Positions 9,232-17,916 of a DNA stretch of 64,000 nt are shown one piece after another; positions within the stretch are counted from its first letter, which is position 1, and each line of letters opens with the position of its first letter. Source of the DNA: Flavobacteriaceae bacterium (lineage in GTDB: Bacteria; Bacteroidota; Bacteroidia; Flavobacteriales; Flavobacteriaceae); assembly GCA_023264015.1 (NCBI GenBank), contig JALQTJ010000003.1:1-64000 (forward strand). Reading direction: 5' to 3'. The notes below the pieces were generated by a model that was given only the letters and a program-made list of their open reading frames with translations, was not told the origin of the DNA and did no database searches. The translations under genes were made by a program, and so were the position numbers.

Positions 9232-9247
9232 TTTACATTTTTGTAAA
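9232..9247. promoter_or_regulatory. Inverted repeat, candidate TetR operator
   Basis: TTTACA (9232-9237) and TGTAAA (9242-9247) form a perfect inverted repeat with a TTTT spacer, 8 bases upstream of the TetR start codon. Position and symmetry fit an operator for the adjacent regulator. Its role is inferred. Confidence 0.5.
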
Positions 9248-9872
9248 TATAGTTTAATTATCATTTTTAGGACTCAGCCTGATATGAATTTCAAATGCTA
9301 AAAGTTTGAAATTAATTGCTATTCTCCGATTGAGTTGCAACCACAATAGAGTGTTGTATAACAAAAAAGCTTGCGAAAATTGGATGCTGGATTAAGAATG
9401 CCCTCCCTCTTTGACTAGAATCAGAGACTTTCTAATTAACAATTCGAAAAATTGTTTCTTTTCAATACTCAGAATGACTAATAACCATTGAATAATCAAA
9501 TATTACCATTCTGTAACCCAATGTTTTATAATGTAAAGAAAACTTCATAGGCGTTTTCCTTTCTATGCAGATAGCTGGATGTAATTTTGGGATCAAAACA
9601 AAATGTTTTGGATTAATACCATCAATTTTCGTTTTCAATATGAGATCCAAAAGGATGAAGCAATGCAGTTTTTAGTCAGAAGTGAAGTCTTACAATTAGA
9701 CTTATAATTTAGTTCTCATGGAATGAGCTATTAAATTATATCTCCGTTTTGCGTTGTCTGTTGAAAAAGGAAAATGCTTTTTTCAAAGCCACGGGATCTG
9801 GAATAAATTAATGGTAGGTGTAAGTTTTAGGCTTTTGTTGCTAATATGTTGCCAAATTAGTGGATCATAAAT
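9248..9872. other. A+T-rich stretch without a supportable gene
   Basis: About 625 bases between the TetR promoter region and the tRNA-Leu terminator. Stops occur often in all frames. The longest open frame (62 codons, minus strand, 9462-9650) begins with TTG and has no recognisable features. No mobile-element end, array or RNA structure stands out. It may be decayed accessory DNA next to the tRNA insertion point. Confidence 0.6.
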
Positions 9873-9906
9873 AAAAAAATCCTGTAAATCAAAGACTTAC
9901 AGGATT
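9873..9906 (-). terminator. Intrinsic terminator of tRNA-Leu
   Basis: A 10-bp stem AATCCTGTAA (9878-9887) / TTACAGGATT (9897-9906) is followed on the minus strand by a run of T (A run 9873-9879 on the plus strand). It lies 6 bases after the tRNA-Leu 3' end. Confidence 0.85.
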
Positions 9907-9909
9907 AAT

Positions 9910-9926
9910 TTGTACTCGGGACGGGA
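9910..9926 (-). repeat. Proximal copy of 17-bp direct repeat (tRNA-Leu 3' end)
   Basis: TTGTACTCGGGACGGGA covers the acceptor strand and part of the T-arm of tRNA-Leu. It is identical and in the same orientation to 3380-3396, 6530 bases away. See that entry for the two possible explanations. Confidence 0.65.
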
Positions 9927-9996
9927 CTTGAACCCGTACAGCCTAATGGCCATTGGATTTTAAGTCCAACGTGTCTACCAATTCCACCACCCGAGC
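9913..9996 (-). tRNA. tRNA-Leu, anticodon UAA
   Basis: An 84-nt class II tRNA with a long variable arm. Acceptor GCTCGGG pairs with CCCGAGT, discriminator A. The anticodon loop CTTAAAA sits between TTGGA and TCCAA and gives anticodon TAA, reading UUA. The T-arm contains GGGTTCAAGTCCC. CCA is not encoded. It follows tRNA-Gly on the same strand, with a terminator between them. Confidence 0.95.
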
Positions 9997-10024
9997 CCGG
10001 ACCTCATCATAACGATGAGCTGTC

Positions 10025-10051
10025 AAAAAAAACGCTGCGACTGTCGCAGCG
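10025..10051 (-). terminator. Intrinsic terminator after tRNA-Gly
   Basis: Stem CGCTGCGA (10033-10040) / TCGCAGCG (10044-10051) with a 3-base loop, followed on the minus strand by eight T. It separates tRNA-Gly from tRNA-Leu, so the latter probably has its own promoter or depends on readthrough. Confidence 0.85.
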
Positions 10052-10054
10052 CTA

Positions 10055-10130
10055 TGGAGCGAAAAACGGGGCTCGAACCCGCGACCTCAACCTTGGCAAG
10101 GTTGCGCTCTACCAGCTGAGCTATTTTCGC
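10055..10130 (-). tRNA. tRNA-Gly, anticodon GCC (CCA encoded)
   Basis: Acceptor GCGAAAA pairs with TTTTCGC, discriminator T, then an encoded CCA (10055-10057). The anticodon loop TTGCCAA between CAACC and GGTTG gives GCC. D-arm AGCTCAGCTGGTAGAGC and T-arm GGGTTCGAGCCCC are canonical. Confidence 0.95.
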
Positions 10131-10146
10131 ATTGATGTCAAAATCA

Positions 10147-10169
10147 CTCTAGAATTAGAGGTTCTAGAG
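10147..10169. other. Inverted repeat between mutS and tRNA-Gly
   Basis: CTCTAGAA (10147-10154) and TTCTAGAG (10162-10169) are perfect inverted arms around a 7-base loop. On the minus strand it lies downstream of mutS and is followed by only a short T-rich run (TGATTTTG). It may be a weak mutS terminator or lie in the tRNA promoter region. Confidence 0.4.
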
Positions 10170-10235
10170 GAGGGCAAATTTAAAACATTTAGCTGAATTT
10201 GAAAGAATGCAGGCTAAATTTTACACCGTCTTGAA

Positions 10236-12821
10236 CTACAGTTTGGCAAGTCTGTTCTTGATCTCTTGCAACTTCATAAGTGCCTCAACCGGAGTAAGAT
10301 GATCAATGTCTAAATCTGCGAGTTCGTCTCGAATTTCTAAAAGAACCGGATCGTCGAGTTGAACAAAGCTCAATTGTACATCTGTAGAAGGGGTAGCGAC
10401 GCGTTTAGATTGTTCTTCTCTGGTTTCACTTTGCTCTAGTTTAGCAAGCATATTTTCGGCTTTCTGCACTACGGTTTTTGGCATTCCGGCCAGTTTAGCC
10501 ACATGTATACCAAAACTATGCGCTGATCCGCCTGGGGATAAGGTTCTTAGAAAAATGATTTTTCCGGCCGTCTCTTTGACCGAGACATTAAAGTTCTTGA
10601 TCCGCTCGTAGTGGTTACTCATCCCATTAAGCTCATGGTAATGGGTTGCAAAAAGTGTTTTTGGACGCATAGGATGATCGTGCAGATAGGCGGCAATGGC
10701 CCAGGCCAAAGAGATTCCGTCGTAGGTGCTTGTACCGCGTCCGATCTCGTCCATGAGTACTAAACTTCTATCGCTCAGGTTGTTTAAGATAGCTGCTGTC
10801 TCATTCATCTCTACCATGAAGGTTGAGGCCCCGGCACTGATGTTATCGCTCGCTCCAACGCGAGTGAAGAGCTTATCTACGATTCCGATCTGGCCTGCCT
10901 GAGCAGGAATAAAGCCACCAGCCTGTGCCAAGATGACGCAGAGGGCAGTTTGTCTCAGCAGCGCAGATTTTCCGCTCATATTCGGACCAGTAATCATCAT
11001 GAGTTGCTGCTGTTGGGTATCTAATTGTACATCGTTCGGAATGTACGACTGCTGGCTATCAAGCAAATGCTCAATCACAGGGTGTCGAGATCCTTTCAAT
11101 ACCAGCTGCTTACTGTCATCGATACGCGCACGGCAGTAGTTGTATTGATCGGCTAGGGTGCCGAAACTCACAAGACAATCTAATTGAGCCACCTCTTGAG
11201 CTAATTCTTGGATAGCTCCAATGTGCGGTTCAAGCGTATCTATTAAGGCACTGTACAGTTCTTGTTCGAGACGGTCGATTTGAAGCTTCGCCTCTTCGAT
11301 TTTTTGCTCAAATACCTTAAGTTCTTCAGTGATATAGCGCTCTGCATTGACTAAAGTTTGCTTGCGTATATAGTGCTCAGGAACCTTGTCTTTATGGGTG
11401 TTTCTAACCTCAAAGTAGTACCCAAAAACCGAGTTTGAATCGATTTTCATTGAGCTAATCCCAGTTTGTTTGATTTGCTCTTGAAGCATTTCTTCTAGGG
11501 CAGACTCGCTTTCATAAGCGAGGGCTCGGTATTCATCAAGGCGCTTGTTGATTCCTGGGGCGATCATACCCCCTTTAGCGGCCACTGCTGGCACCTCTTC
11601 TTTTAAGTTCGTATGAATCGAAAGGGCCACTTGCTGAATGGCCTTTTCATTGAAAGACACTGCGAGTTCGTGCTCGTTTAAGAGGGCTTGTAGCGCATTG
11701 CAATGGGTAATCGCTAATTCAAGCGTTTTGAGCTCCTTTGGACCAATGCGTTTCGTCGCAATGCGCATGCTGATCCGTTCGAGATCACTCATCTTTTTTA
11801 GATGTTCTTGAATGTTCGATCGGACCATTTTGTTGGTCTTGAAAAAGGCTACACGATCGTGCCTGTATTGTAGCGGTTCAATTCGGGTCAAGGGCCTGGC
11901 GATCCACTGCCGTAGCATGCGTGCTCCCATGGGTGTGAGCGTTTGGTCAATGATTGATATCAGGGCATGCCCGCCTGGATTGAGCGGATGAAAGAGCTCT
12001 AGACTTTTAAAGGTGAAGGCGTCCATCCACAGGTGATCGTCTCGATCGAGACGAGTGAGCCTTTGAATGTGAGATTTTTGCTGGTGCTGTGTTTCGTTGA
12101 GGTAATGCAATAGCGCCCCTGCAACCCCAATGCTCGACGATTTAGGGGCTATACCGAAGCCTTCTAAACTACTTGTTTGAAAGTGATCTGTTAGCAGTTC
12201 ATATGTAAAATCATGCTCGAAGACCCATGGGTCTAGACTAAAAGGATGAGGAAGGTCAAAGCGCTCTTGCAAATTTGAACGCTGGTTCTTAGGTAGAATC
12301 ACCTCAACCACATCGAAATGGGTAATGAGACTTTCTATATACGCTGCATGACCTTCTGCCACCTGAAAATCTCCGGTAGAAACATCTAATAGTGCCAGGG
12401 TGTAGCGATCATTGTGCGTACTAAGAGCTGCTAAAAAGTTGTTCCGCTTGGCATCGAGTAACTCTTCAGTAATAGCCACCCCTGGGGTGATAAGTTCTGC
12501 CACGCCTCGTTTTACAATACCTTTTACCTGCTTGGGATCTTCAAGTTGCTCACATATGGCGACCCTTTTTCCGGCTTTTACGAGTTTTGAGAGGTAGGTG
12601 TGAAGCGCGTGATGCGGAAATCCGGCCAACGGGGTCTGATCTCCACCGTTATTGCGCTGGGTTAAGACAATACCTAGAATCTTAGAGGTCTCTTCTGCAT
12701 CTGAGCCGAAGGTTTCGTAGAAATCGCCTACTCTAAATAACAAAAGCGCCTCAGGATGCTTGCCCTTTATCTCGTGATACTGCTGCATCAACGGAGTCGT
12801 CGTTTTGCTATTTTTTGCCAT
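10236..12821 (-). CDS. mutS: DNA mismatch repair ATPase MutS
   Basis: It recognises mismatches and small loops and starts mismatch repair with MutL. The 861-residue length is normal for MutS1. The N-terminal mismatch-reading domain has the Phe-x-Glu motif in GDFYETFG (about residues 32-39). The ATPase has Walker A GPNMSGKS at about residue 610 and the DEIGRGTSTYDG Walker B/signature, followed by the THYHEL switch. A C-terminal helical segment is present. It has an ATG start. It runs alone toward the two tRNA genes, with the SpoU methyltransferase gene divergent 34 bases away. Confidence 0.97.
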   Translation of the reverse strand: MAKNSKTTTPLMQQYHEIKGKHPEALLLFRVGDFYETFGSDAEETSKILGIVLTQRNNGGDQTPLAGFPHHALHTYLSKLVKAGKRVAICEQLEDPKQVKGIVKRGVAELITPGVAITEELLDAKRNNFLAALSTHNDRYTLALLDVSTGDFQVAEGHAAYIESLITHFDVVEVILPKNQRSNLQERFDLPHPFSLDPWVFEHDFTYELLTDHFQTSSLEGFGIAPKSSSIGVAGALLHYLNETQHQQKSHIQRLTRLDRDDHLWMDAFTFKSLELFHPLNPGGHALISIIDQTLTPMGARMLRQWIARPLTRIEPLQYRHDRVAFFKTNKMVRSNIQEHLKKMSDLERISMRIATKRIGPKELKTLELAITHCNALQALLNEHELAVSFNEKAIQQVALSIHTNLKEEVPAVAAKGGMIAPGINKRLDEYRALAYESESALEEMLQEQIKQTGISSMKIDSNSVFGYYFEVRNTHKDKVPEHYIRKQTLVNAERYITEELKVFEQKIEEAKLQIDRLEQELYSALIDTLEPHIGAIQELAQEVAQLDCLVSFGTLADQYNYCRARIDDSKQLVLKGSRHPVIEHLLDSQQSYIPNDVQLDTQQQQLMMITGPNMSGKSALLRQTALCVILAQAGGFIPAQAGQIGIVDKLFTRVGASDNISAGASTFMVEMNETAAILNNLSDRSLVLMDEIGRGTSTYDGISLAWAIAAYLHDHPMRPKTLFATHYHELNGMSNHYERIKNFNVSVKETAGKIIFLRTLSPGGSAHSFGIHVAKLAGMPKTVVQKAENMLAKLEQSETREEQSKRVATPSTDVQLSFVQLDDPVLLEIRDELADLDIDHLTPVEALMKLQEIKNRLAKL

Positions 12822-12855
12822 AATTTTACCGAAAATAGAAATTTGATCCCACCTA

Positions 12856-13398
12856 TTGAAAACTCATTTTCTCAAAAAGTCGGTTGATTCGCTGGGGCGT
12901 CTGTCTTTAGAAGCCTTTAAGAGCGCGTCAAAAATTCCTGTAGCGGTGGTATTAGACAATGTGCGCAGTCTTCACAATGTCGGTTCGGTCTTTCGAACAT
13001 CAGATGCATTTAGCATAGAGCGTTTGCTTTTGTGCGGAATTACCGCTACCCCTCCACATAAAGAGCTCAGAAAAACGGCACTCGGTGCCACCGAGAGCGT
13101 TACCTGGGAGTATGTTGCTACTACGGCCGACGCTATTTCAGCTTTAAAGAAAGAGGGGTTTCAAATTATAGCGGTGGAGCAGGCTGAGCATTCTGTTGCT
13201 CTGGAAGCTTTTTCTCCTAAGGCGGATGCGAAATACGCGCTTATTTTTGGGCATGAGGTAAATGGCGTCGACCAAGAAGTATTAAATCAATGCGATACGG
13301 TCATTGAAATAGCACAATCGGGTACCAAACATTCTCTAAACGTTTCGGTAAGCGCAGGTGTTGTACTATGGCACTTTCACACGGCCTTACACGCTTAG
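12856..13398 (+). CDS. SpoU/TrmH-family RNA 2'-O-methyltransferase
   Basis: A SAM-dependent SPOUT methyltransferase of 180 residues, probably acting on tRNA or rRNA ribose. The three family motifs are visible: NVRSLHNVGSVFRTSDAF, IFGHEVNGV and the C-terminal knot HSLNVSVSAGVVLW. It is short, with no extra N-terminal substrate domain, like the single-domain TrmL/TrmH-like group in Flavobacteria. No ATG fits; the TTG at 12856 gives the expected N-terminus. The last 12 bases overlap the convergent folK fusion gene. Confidence 0.87.
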   Translation: MKTHFLKKSVDSLGRLSLEAFKSASKIPVAVVLDNVRSLHNVGSVFRTSDAFSIERLLLCGITATPPHKELRKTALGATESVTWEYVATTADAISALKKEGFQIIAVEQAEHSVALEAFSPKADAKYALIFGHEVNGVDQEVLNQCDTVIEIAQSGTKHSLNVSVSAGVVLWHFHTALHA

Positions 13399-14514
13399 TC
13401 GTTGATTAACCAAGACCTCAGTAATTTTTTTGCATATAGCATTTAGGGCCTGAGGATCGGCAATAAAGTCGAATTCAGTGGTATCGATCAGTAAGCGTTC
13501 GTCTTCTTTGTCATGAAGGTTATGGTAAGCCTCTCGTATGCGCTCGAGGTAGGTGGCCTCAATCCCTTTTTCAATAGAACGAGACCTTTTTTTGATGCGC
13601 TCTTGAATGATAGGTGTTGGCGCGTCTAAAAGGATATAAAGTTCTGGGGCTTCAGTAAGCTGCTCAGACCATTCAAAAAAGCGATTGAAAAGTACAAGAT
13701 CTTCACCCGACAAATTCAATGCAGCGAAGAGTTTTGATTTACTAATATGATAATCTGCAATCACCCCTCGCTTACCTTTTAGATGCAGTAGTGCTTGGTG
13801 TCGGTCGGCCAAAAAATACAGCTCAGTGGGGAGCGCATAGGCTGATGGGTCTTGATAAAATTGATTCAAGTAAGGGTTTGACTCAAAGGCTTCTAAATGC
13901 TCTGTAAGTCCGTAGCGCTCAGAAAGCAGCTTACATAAACTGGTCTTTCCAACCCCAATACACCCCTCGATTACGATAGTTTTAGCGGTTTTCCAGAGCG
14001 CCTGTTCTGTGCAGACCAGTTCATAGGTAATAGGGGTTAAGGTTGAGCGGTCTTCACAATTAGAAAGCCATGTTGAAACGGTTTGAAGATGCGTCGAATC
14101 GTTGAGTGCTCTCATCAGCTCCTCTAAGGGCTCGAGTACAAATCTTCTTTGAGCCATTCTCGGGTGCGGCAATGTTAGGGCTACGGTATGAAGGCTTTCA
14201 GTACCTACCAAAAGATCGATATCAAGTGGACGGTCTTGATAACCCTCTACCGCTGTGTTGCGCTCGCGGCCGTGCTCTAATTCTAGTTCAAGTGCCAGAC
14301 TCAAAAGCTCAGAAGGAGTGTATGAAGTATCAACAGCTACGCAACAATTGTAGAAGGGCGAACCCTGAAAACCTTGGGCTGCATTCTCGTACACTTTAGA
14401 GCACCCTACAACGCGAACGTCTTCAGTATTGAGTTGTAAAATAGCGGTTTGGAGGTGCCAAAGTCTGTGCTCTTGATTACTGCCAAGACCTAAGTAATAG
14501 CGTTGTAACTTCAT
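13387..14514 (-). CDS. folK: FolK (HPPK) fused to a deoxynucleoside kinase-like domain
   Basis: The N-terminal half (about 1-160) is 6-hydroxymethyl-7,8-dihydropterin pyrophosphokinase of folate synthesis: YYLGLGSNQ at the start and DRPLDIDLL at 94-102, with metal ligands Asp98 and Asp100. The C-terminal half (about 178-375) is a P-loop kinase of the deoxynucleoside kinase family: GCIGVGKTS at 184-192, ESNPYLNQFYQD, then a lid RIKKRSR. The usual Asp/Glu-Arg-Ser motif after the P-loop reads DYHISKS, so the arginine is missing. A separate kinase of this family lies at 40762-41379. The fusion is real: one frame with no internal stop or start needed. Confidence 0.88.
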   Translation of the reverse strand: MKLQRYYLGLGSNQEHRLWHLQTAILQLNTEDVRVVGCSKVYENAAQGFQGSPFYNCCVAVDTSYTPSELLSLALELELEHGRERNTAVEGYQDRPLDIDLLVGTESLHTVALTLPHPRMAQRRFVLEPLEELMRALNDSTHLQTVSTWLSNCEDRSTLTPITYELVCTEQALWKTAKTIVIEGCIGVGKTSLCKLLSERYGLTEHLEAFESNPYLNQFYQDPSAYALPTELYFLADRHQALLHLKGKRGVIADYHISKSKLFAALNLSGEDLVLFNRFFEWSEQLTEAPELYILLDAPTPIIQERIKKRSRSIEKGIEATYLERIREAYHNLHDKEDERLLIDTTEFDFIADPQALNAICKKITEVLVNQRLSV

Positions 14515-14579
14515 TGGGGGTTGAAAGTACGAAAAGCCCTGAACTTTAAGTATCTTTAAGATTCGTAACGCACAGAATT

Positions 14580-16352
14580 ATGATGTTTTTGAAGCGCTTT
14601 TTCGCTGCCTTTTTAGGCGCTTTGGCTGCTCTATGGTTTTTCTTTTTAATCGGAATGATCTTGTTGGTGGGATTGAGTCAAATCGATCCTGCAGTAACGG
14701 TTTCTAATAACACGGTACTCACTCTCAAGTTGAATCGCCCCTTGTTGGATTATCAAGGATCCACTAAAGACGACCTTTTTAGCGCCTTCTTTCAAGAATA
14801 TATGGCGGTAGATGAGATCGTTGAAGCTATTGATAAGGCTGCAACAGATGGAAAAATAAAAGGAATTAGTATAGAAACTCCGGTAGTCATTGGCGGTTGG
14901 TCACAAACCACGGCGATCAGAGAGGCAATAGCACGATTCAAAGAAAGCGGAAAATTTGTGTATGCCTATGCCGATACCTACACCCAGCGTGCCTATTATT
15001 TATCGAGTGTTGCAGACAGCATTTTCATTCCAGCAGCAGGGGCCATCGATTTACGTGGACTAGCTTCAGAATTGACCTATTACAAGTCGTTTCAAGACAA
15101 GACCGGTCTCAAAATGGAGGTGATCCGTCACGGTAAATACAAAGCTGCGGTAGAGCCTTATCTAGAAGATGAGCCGAGCGCAGCAAACCTCGAGCAAATT
15201 AAACAAGTGCTTGCTTCTCTTTGGAATGAGGTTTCGTCTGAAATACGCGACAACAGAGGATTAGATTCAGCATCTTTTGAGGCCATTGTGCATTCTGCTG
15301 AGGCTAGAGATCCAGAGCGTGCATTGGCGCTAGGCATTATCGATCGTATTGCCTACAGAGACTCCTACGAAGAAGCCTTAAAGCTTGCGGTGAATGCCGA
15401 TAGCAATCCGGTAAGTGCCGGGTCTGCCTTAAATACGATGAATATCAGTAGTTACGGCAGGGTCCAGACCGATCCAGCACCTAGTACTTCTGATCGCATT
15501 GCGCTTATTTATGCGCAAGGAACCATACTTTACGGAGAGGGTTCGCCCACGCTAATGGGCCAGACTACCATGAATAAGGCTTTAGTCTCTGCACGCGAAG
15601 ACAATACGGTAAAAGCCATTGTTTTGCGTATCAATTCGCCCGGAGGGAGCGCCTTAACCTCAGACCTGATTTGGCGCGAAGTTGAAAAGACTGCTAAAGT
15701 GAAACCTGTGGTGGTTTCGATTTCTGACATTGCTGCCTCGGGGGGCTATTACATCGCAACACCTGCCACCTATATTATAGCCGATAAGACAGCCATTACA
15801 GGTTCAATAGGGGTTTTTGGAACGCTTCCTAACGCTTCTGCCATAGCGAAAGAGTGGGGAATCAACTCGTATAGTGTCGGAACCCATGAGCGTTCTTTTA
15901 CCTACTCGGTCGTTCAACCTTTGAGTGATTCGTTTCGTGCTGAACTCCAAGATGGGATTGAACGCACCTATGACCTGTTTATTGAGCGCGTAGCTACCGG
16001 AAGGGGGATGACTCCTGAAGAGGTTGACGCCATTGCTCAAGGCCGCGTATGGAGTGCTAAAGATGGGCTCGAAGTGGGATTGGTAGATGAAATTGGAGGA
16101 CTTCATCGTGCCCTAGAAAAGGCATCTGAGCTCGCAAATATCGAGTCTTACAAGGTGCGAAAATACCCTAGATACAAATCTGATATTGAACGCCTACTCG
16201 GAGATCTTCCTTCGGCAATGACCCAGCGCTGGTTTGCAGAATACACCCCTTCGTGGGCACAGCGCTATGCCGAATTTTGGAAGGGTATCAAAGGTTCAGA
16301 TGAGCAATTTGAGATACAAGCCCGCATGCCATTTGATCTGAATATTGAGTAG
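14580..16352 (+). CDS. sppA: Signal peptide peptidase SppA, 67-kDa type
   Basis: A membrane-bound serine protease that degrades cleaved signal peptides. An N-terminal membrane anchor (about 7-32) is followed by two tandem SppA domains in 590 residues, the length of the long form. The catalytic Lys is in HGKYKAAVEP (Lys about 188) and the nucleophile in AASGGY (Ser about 387). The binding loop INSPGGSALTSD is intact. ATG at 14580 or the adjacent 14583 can start it. Its TAG abuts the ATG of yhhQ, so the two are one transcript. Confidence 0.95.
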   Translation: MMFLKRFFAAFLGALAALWFFFLIGMILLVGLSQIDPAVTVSNNTVLTLKLNRPLLDYQGSTKDDLFSAFFQEYMAVDEIVEAIDKAATDGKIKGISIETPVVIGGWSQTTAIREAIARFKESGKFVYAYADTYTQRAYYLSSVADSIFIPAAGAIDLRGLASELTYYKSFQDKTGLKMEVIRHGKYKAAVEPYLEDEPSAANLEQIKQVLASLWNEVSSEIRDNRGLDSASFEAIVHSAEARDPERALALGIIDRIAYRDSYEEALKLAVNADSNPVSAGSALNTMNISSYGRVQTDPAPSTSDRIALIYAQGTILYGEGSPTLMGQTTMNKALVSAREDNTVKAIVLRINSPGGSALTSDLIWREVEKTAKVKPVVVSISDIAASGGYYIATPATYIIADKTAITGSIGVFGTLPNASAIAKEWGINSYSVGTHERSFTYSVVQPLSDSFRAELQDGIERTYDLFIERVATGRGMTPEEVDAIAQGRVWSAKDGLEVGLVDEIGGLHRALEKASELANIESYKVRKYPRYKSDIERLLGDLPSAMTQRWFAEYTPSWAQRYAEFWKGIKGSDEQFEIQARMPFDLNIE

Positions 16353-17066
16353 ATGAATAGCGCCCTTAAAAACCAAGCCTTTACGCTTTACCTGTTCTTG
16401 GCTGCGCTGTTCATTACCTCATTGGTGGTCTCAAATCTGATTTTTCAGAAGTTTTTTGTGTGGCAACCGTTTGGAGATTTAGAACTTTTTGGAGCTCCAA
16501 TTTTCGAGGTGTCGGTGGGTATTTTACCGTATCCGATCACTTTCTTGATTACGGACTTGATTTCTGAGATTTATGGTAAAAAGTTAGCGAACAAAGTGGT
16601 GGTTGCTGGTATTTTTGCCTCGGTTTTTTCGCTACTTATTGTATATACAGCAGGGGCTTCTACCGCCACGGTATGGTCACCTGTAGACGATGTGCAGTTC
16701 AATACGGTTTTTGGAAACACCATTGTGGCTGTATTCGCCTCTATGATGGCCTATCTATTGGCCCAATTTGTAGACATTCAGATTTACCATTTCTGGAAGC
16801 GATTGACGAATGGAAAGCACCTTTGGCTTCGCAATAACTTTTCTACTTTTTCTTCTCAGTTTATTGATACCTTTTCGGTGGTATTCTTACTGAGTGCTTT
16901 CGGAGAACTCTCGTGGGAGCTCTTCTGGGGATTGGTGATCGCTGGATTCTTGTTCAAGGTGCTTATCGCTATTATTGACACCCCCGTTCTTTATGCACTG
17001 GTATATGCGGCCAGAAAGAAATTCAATCTCGGCTTGAATGAAGAGATTGATTTATTTAGTGAGTAA
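16353..17066 (+). CDS. yhhQ: Queuosine precursor transporter (YhhQ/VUT family)
   Basis: An inner-membrane importer of queuosine precursors (preQ0/preQ1 in characterised members). The 237-residue protein has about six hydrophobic helices and the family signature PYPITFLITDLISEIYGKK near residues 56-74, followed by a segment (NNFSTFSSQFIDTFSVVF) rich in conserved Ser/Thr. It is directly adjacent to sppA. Another queuosine gene, queA, lies at 48620. Confidence 0.85.
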   Translation: MNSALKNQAFTLYLFLAALFITSLVVSNLIFQKFFVWQPFGDLELFGAPIFEVSVGILPYPITFLITDLISEIYGKKLANKVVVAGIFASVFSLLIVYTAGASTATVWSPVDDVQFNTVFGNTIVAVFASMMAYLLAQFVDIQIYHFWKRLTNGKHLWLRNNFSTFSSQFIDTFSVVFLLSAFGELSWELFWGLVIAGFLFKVLIAIIDTPVLYALVYAARKKFNLGLNEEIDLFSE

Positions 17067-17076
17067 GCTTCTGTTC

Positions 17077-17871
17077 TCAGCGTACATTGAACGCTACCAC
17101 ATACCCTTCTGATGATCGAACATTAAAGATGCTGTAGTCGTCAAAGATGAGGTATTGGCCCTTGATTCCTTTGAGTTTTCCTTTTAAGGGTTCATTTTCA
17201 TTTAGACTTTGACGTACTCCTAATTGACCGTCGGGCGTATACGGGAAGTTGAGTTCTTCGACCTGCAGTTTATCGATTACATAGGGCTGTACTTCTTCAG
17301 GAAGATAGGCTTTTAGGGCGTTGAACTGCTGAATGAGATCGCGGGATTGCTCGGGTTGTGAGAGCATAGTCTTCCATTGCGTCTTGTCACTAATGTGCGC
17401 CTTGAGCGCAACCTCGGCAACCCCCGCCAAATAGCGATTGGGAACTTCCAAGAAGGCCATCGCCTGATGTGCCCCTTGGTCGATCCATCTTGTTGGAACT
17501 TGACTTTTACGGGTCACACCTACTTTAACCCCTCCGGTATTGGAGAGGTAGACGATATGCGGTTGCAATTGCATTTTCTTTTCAAACGCTAAATCACGGT
17601 CTTCAATATCTAAATGCGCCTTGCTTTCTTCTGGCTTCATGATCCACGATCCGGCCTGCGGAGACTCAAAAAAGCACTTTTTGCATAGCCCTTGTCTGAA
17701 AATGGATGCATTGTCGCCGCAACTCAAACATTGATATCCAATAAGATCGAATTGAACGGTTTTTCCGATGCAATCATTGACTTTCACAAACTCATCACCT
17801 AAGTGAAGAAAATAAGTGATGGGCGAAGTAGATTCGGCCTCCATTTTAGTGAGTACTCCTTGATAAAGCAT
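17077..17871 (-). CDS. DUF2797 family protein with a treble-cleft-like zinc site
   Basis: A 264-residue protein of unknown function. A CLSCG...CKKC cysteine quartet lies at about residues 48-69. It is followed by HIVYLSNTGGVKVGVTRKSQVPTRWIDQGAHQA, which resembles the core of GIY-YIG nucleases (xxVYLxxxxxxKVGxT...RxxxQGA), so a nucleic-acid role is possible. It has an ATG start and is convergent with yhhQ, 10 bases apart. Confidence 0.8.
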   Translation of the reverse strand: MLYQGVLTKMEAESTSPITYFLHLGDEFVKVNDCIGKTVQFDLIGYQCLSCGDNASIFRQGLCKKCFFESPQAGSWIMKPEESKAHLDIEDRDLAFEKKMQLQPHIVYLSNTGGVKVGVTRKSQVPTRWIDQGAHQAMAFLEVPNRYLAGVAEVALKAHISDKTQWKTMLSQPEQSRDLIQQFNALKAYLPEEVQPYVIDKLQVEELNFPYTPDGQLGVRQSLNENEPLKGKLKGIKGQYLIFDDYSIFNVRSSEGYVVAFNVR

Positions 17872-17883
17872 AAGTGCTGTGCG

Positions 17884-17891
17884 TATATTTG
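17884..17891 (+). promoter_or_regulatory. Candidate -7 box for the GH3-family gene
   Basis: TATATTTG matches the Bacteroidota TAnnTTTG -7 consensus. It lies 25 bases before the ATG at 17917 and directly in front of the GTG at 17893, which therefore would not be on the transcript; this favours the ATG. No good -33 TTG was seen. Confidence 0.45.
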
Positions 17892-17916
17892 AGTGCTAGC
17901 CTTAAAGATACAATTT

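Noticed and set aside
9462..9650. 62-codon minus-strand frame in the gene-free stretch
   Set aside because: TTG start, no recognisable features, A+T-rich DNA with stops all around.
13400..13420. Possible frameshift between the FolK and kinase halves
   Set aside because: The 375-codon frame is continuous through the linker (about residues 160-178) and both halves are complete, so this is a true fusion rather than an assembly error.
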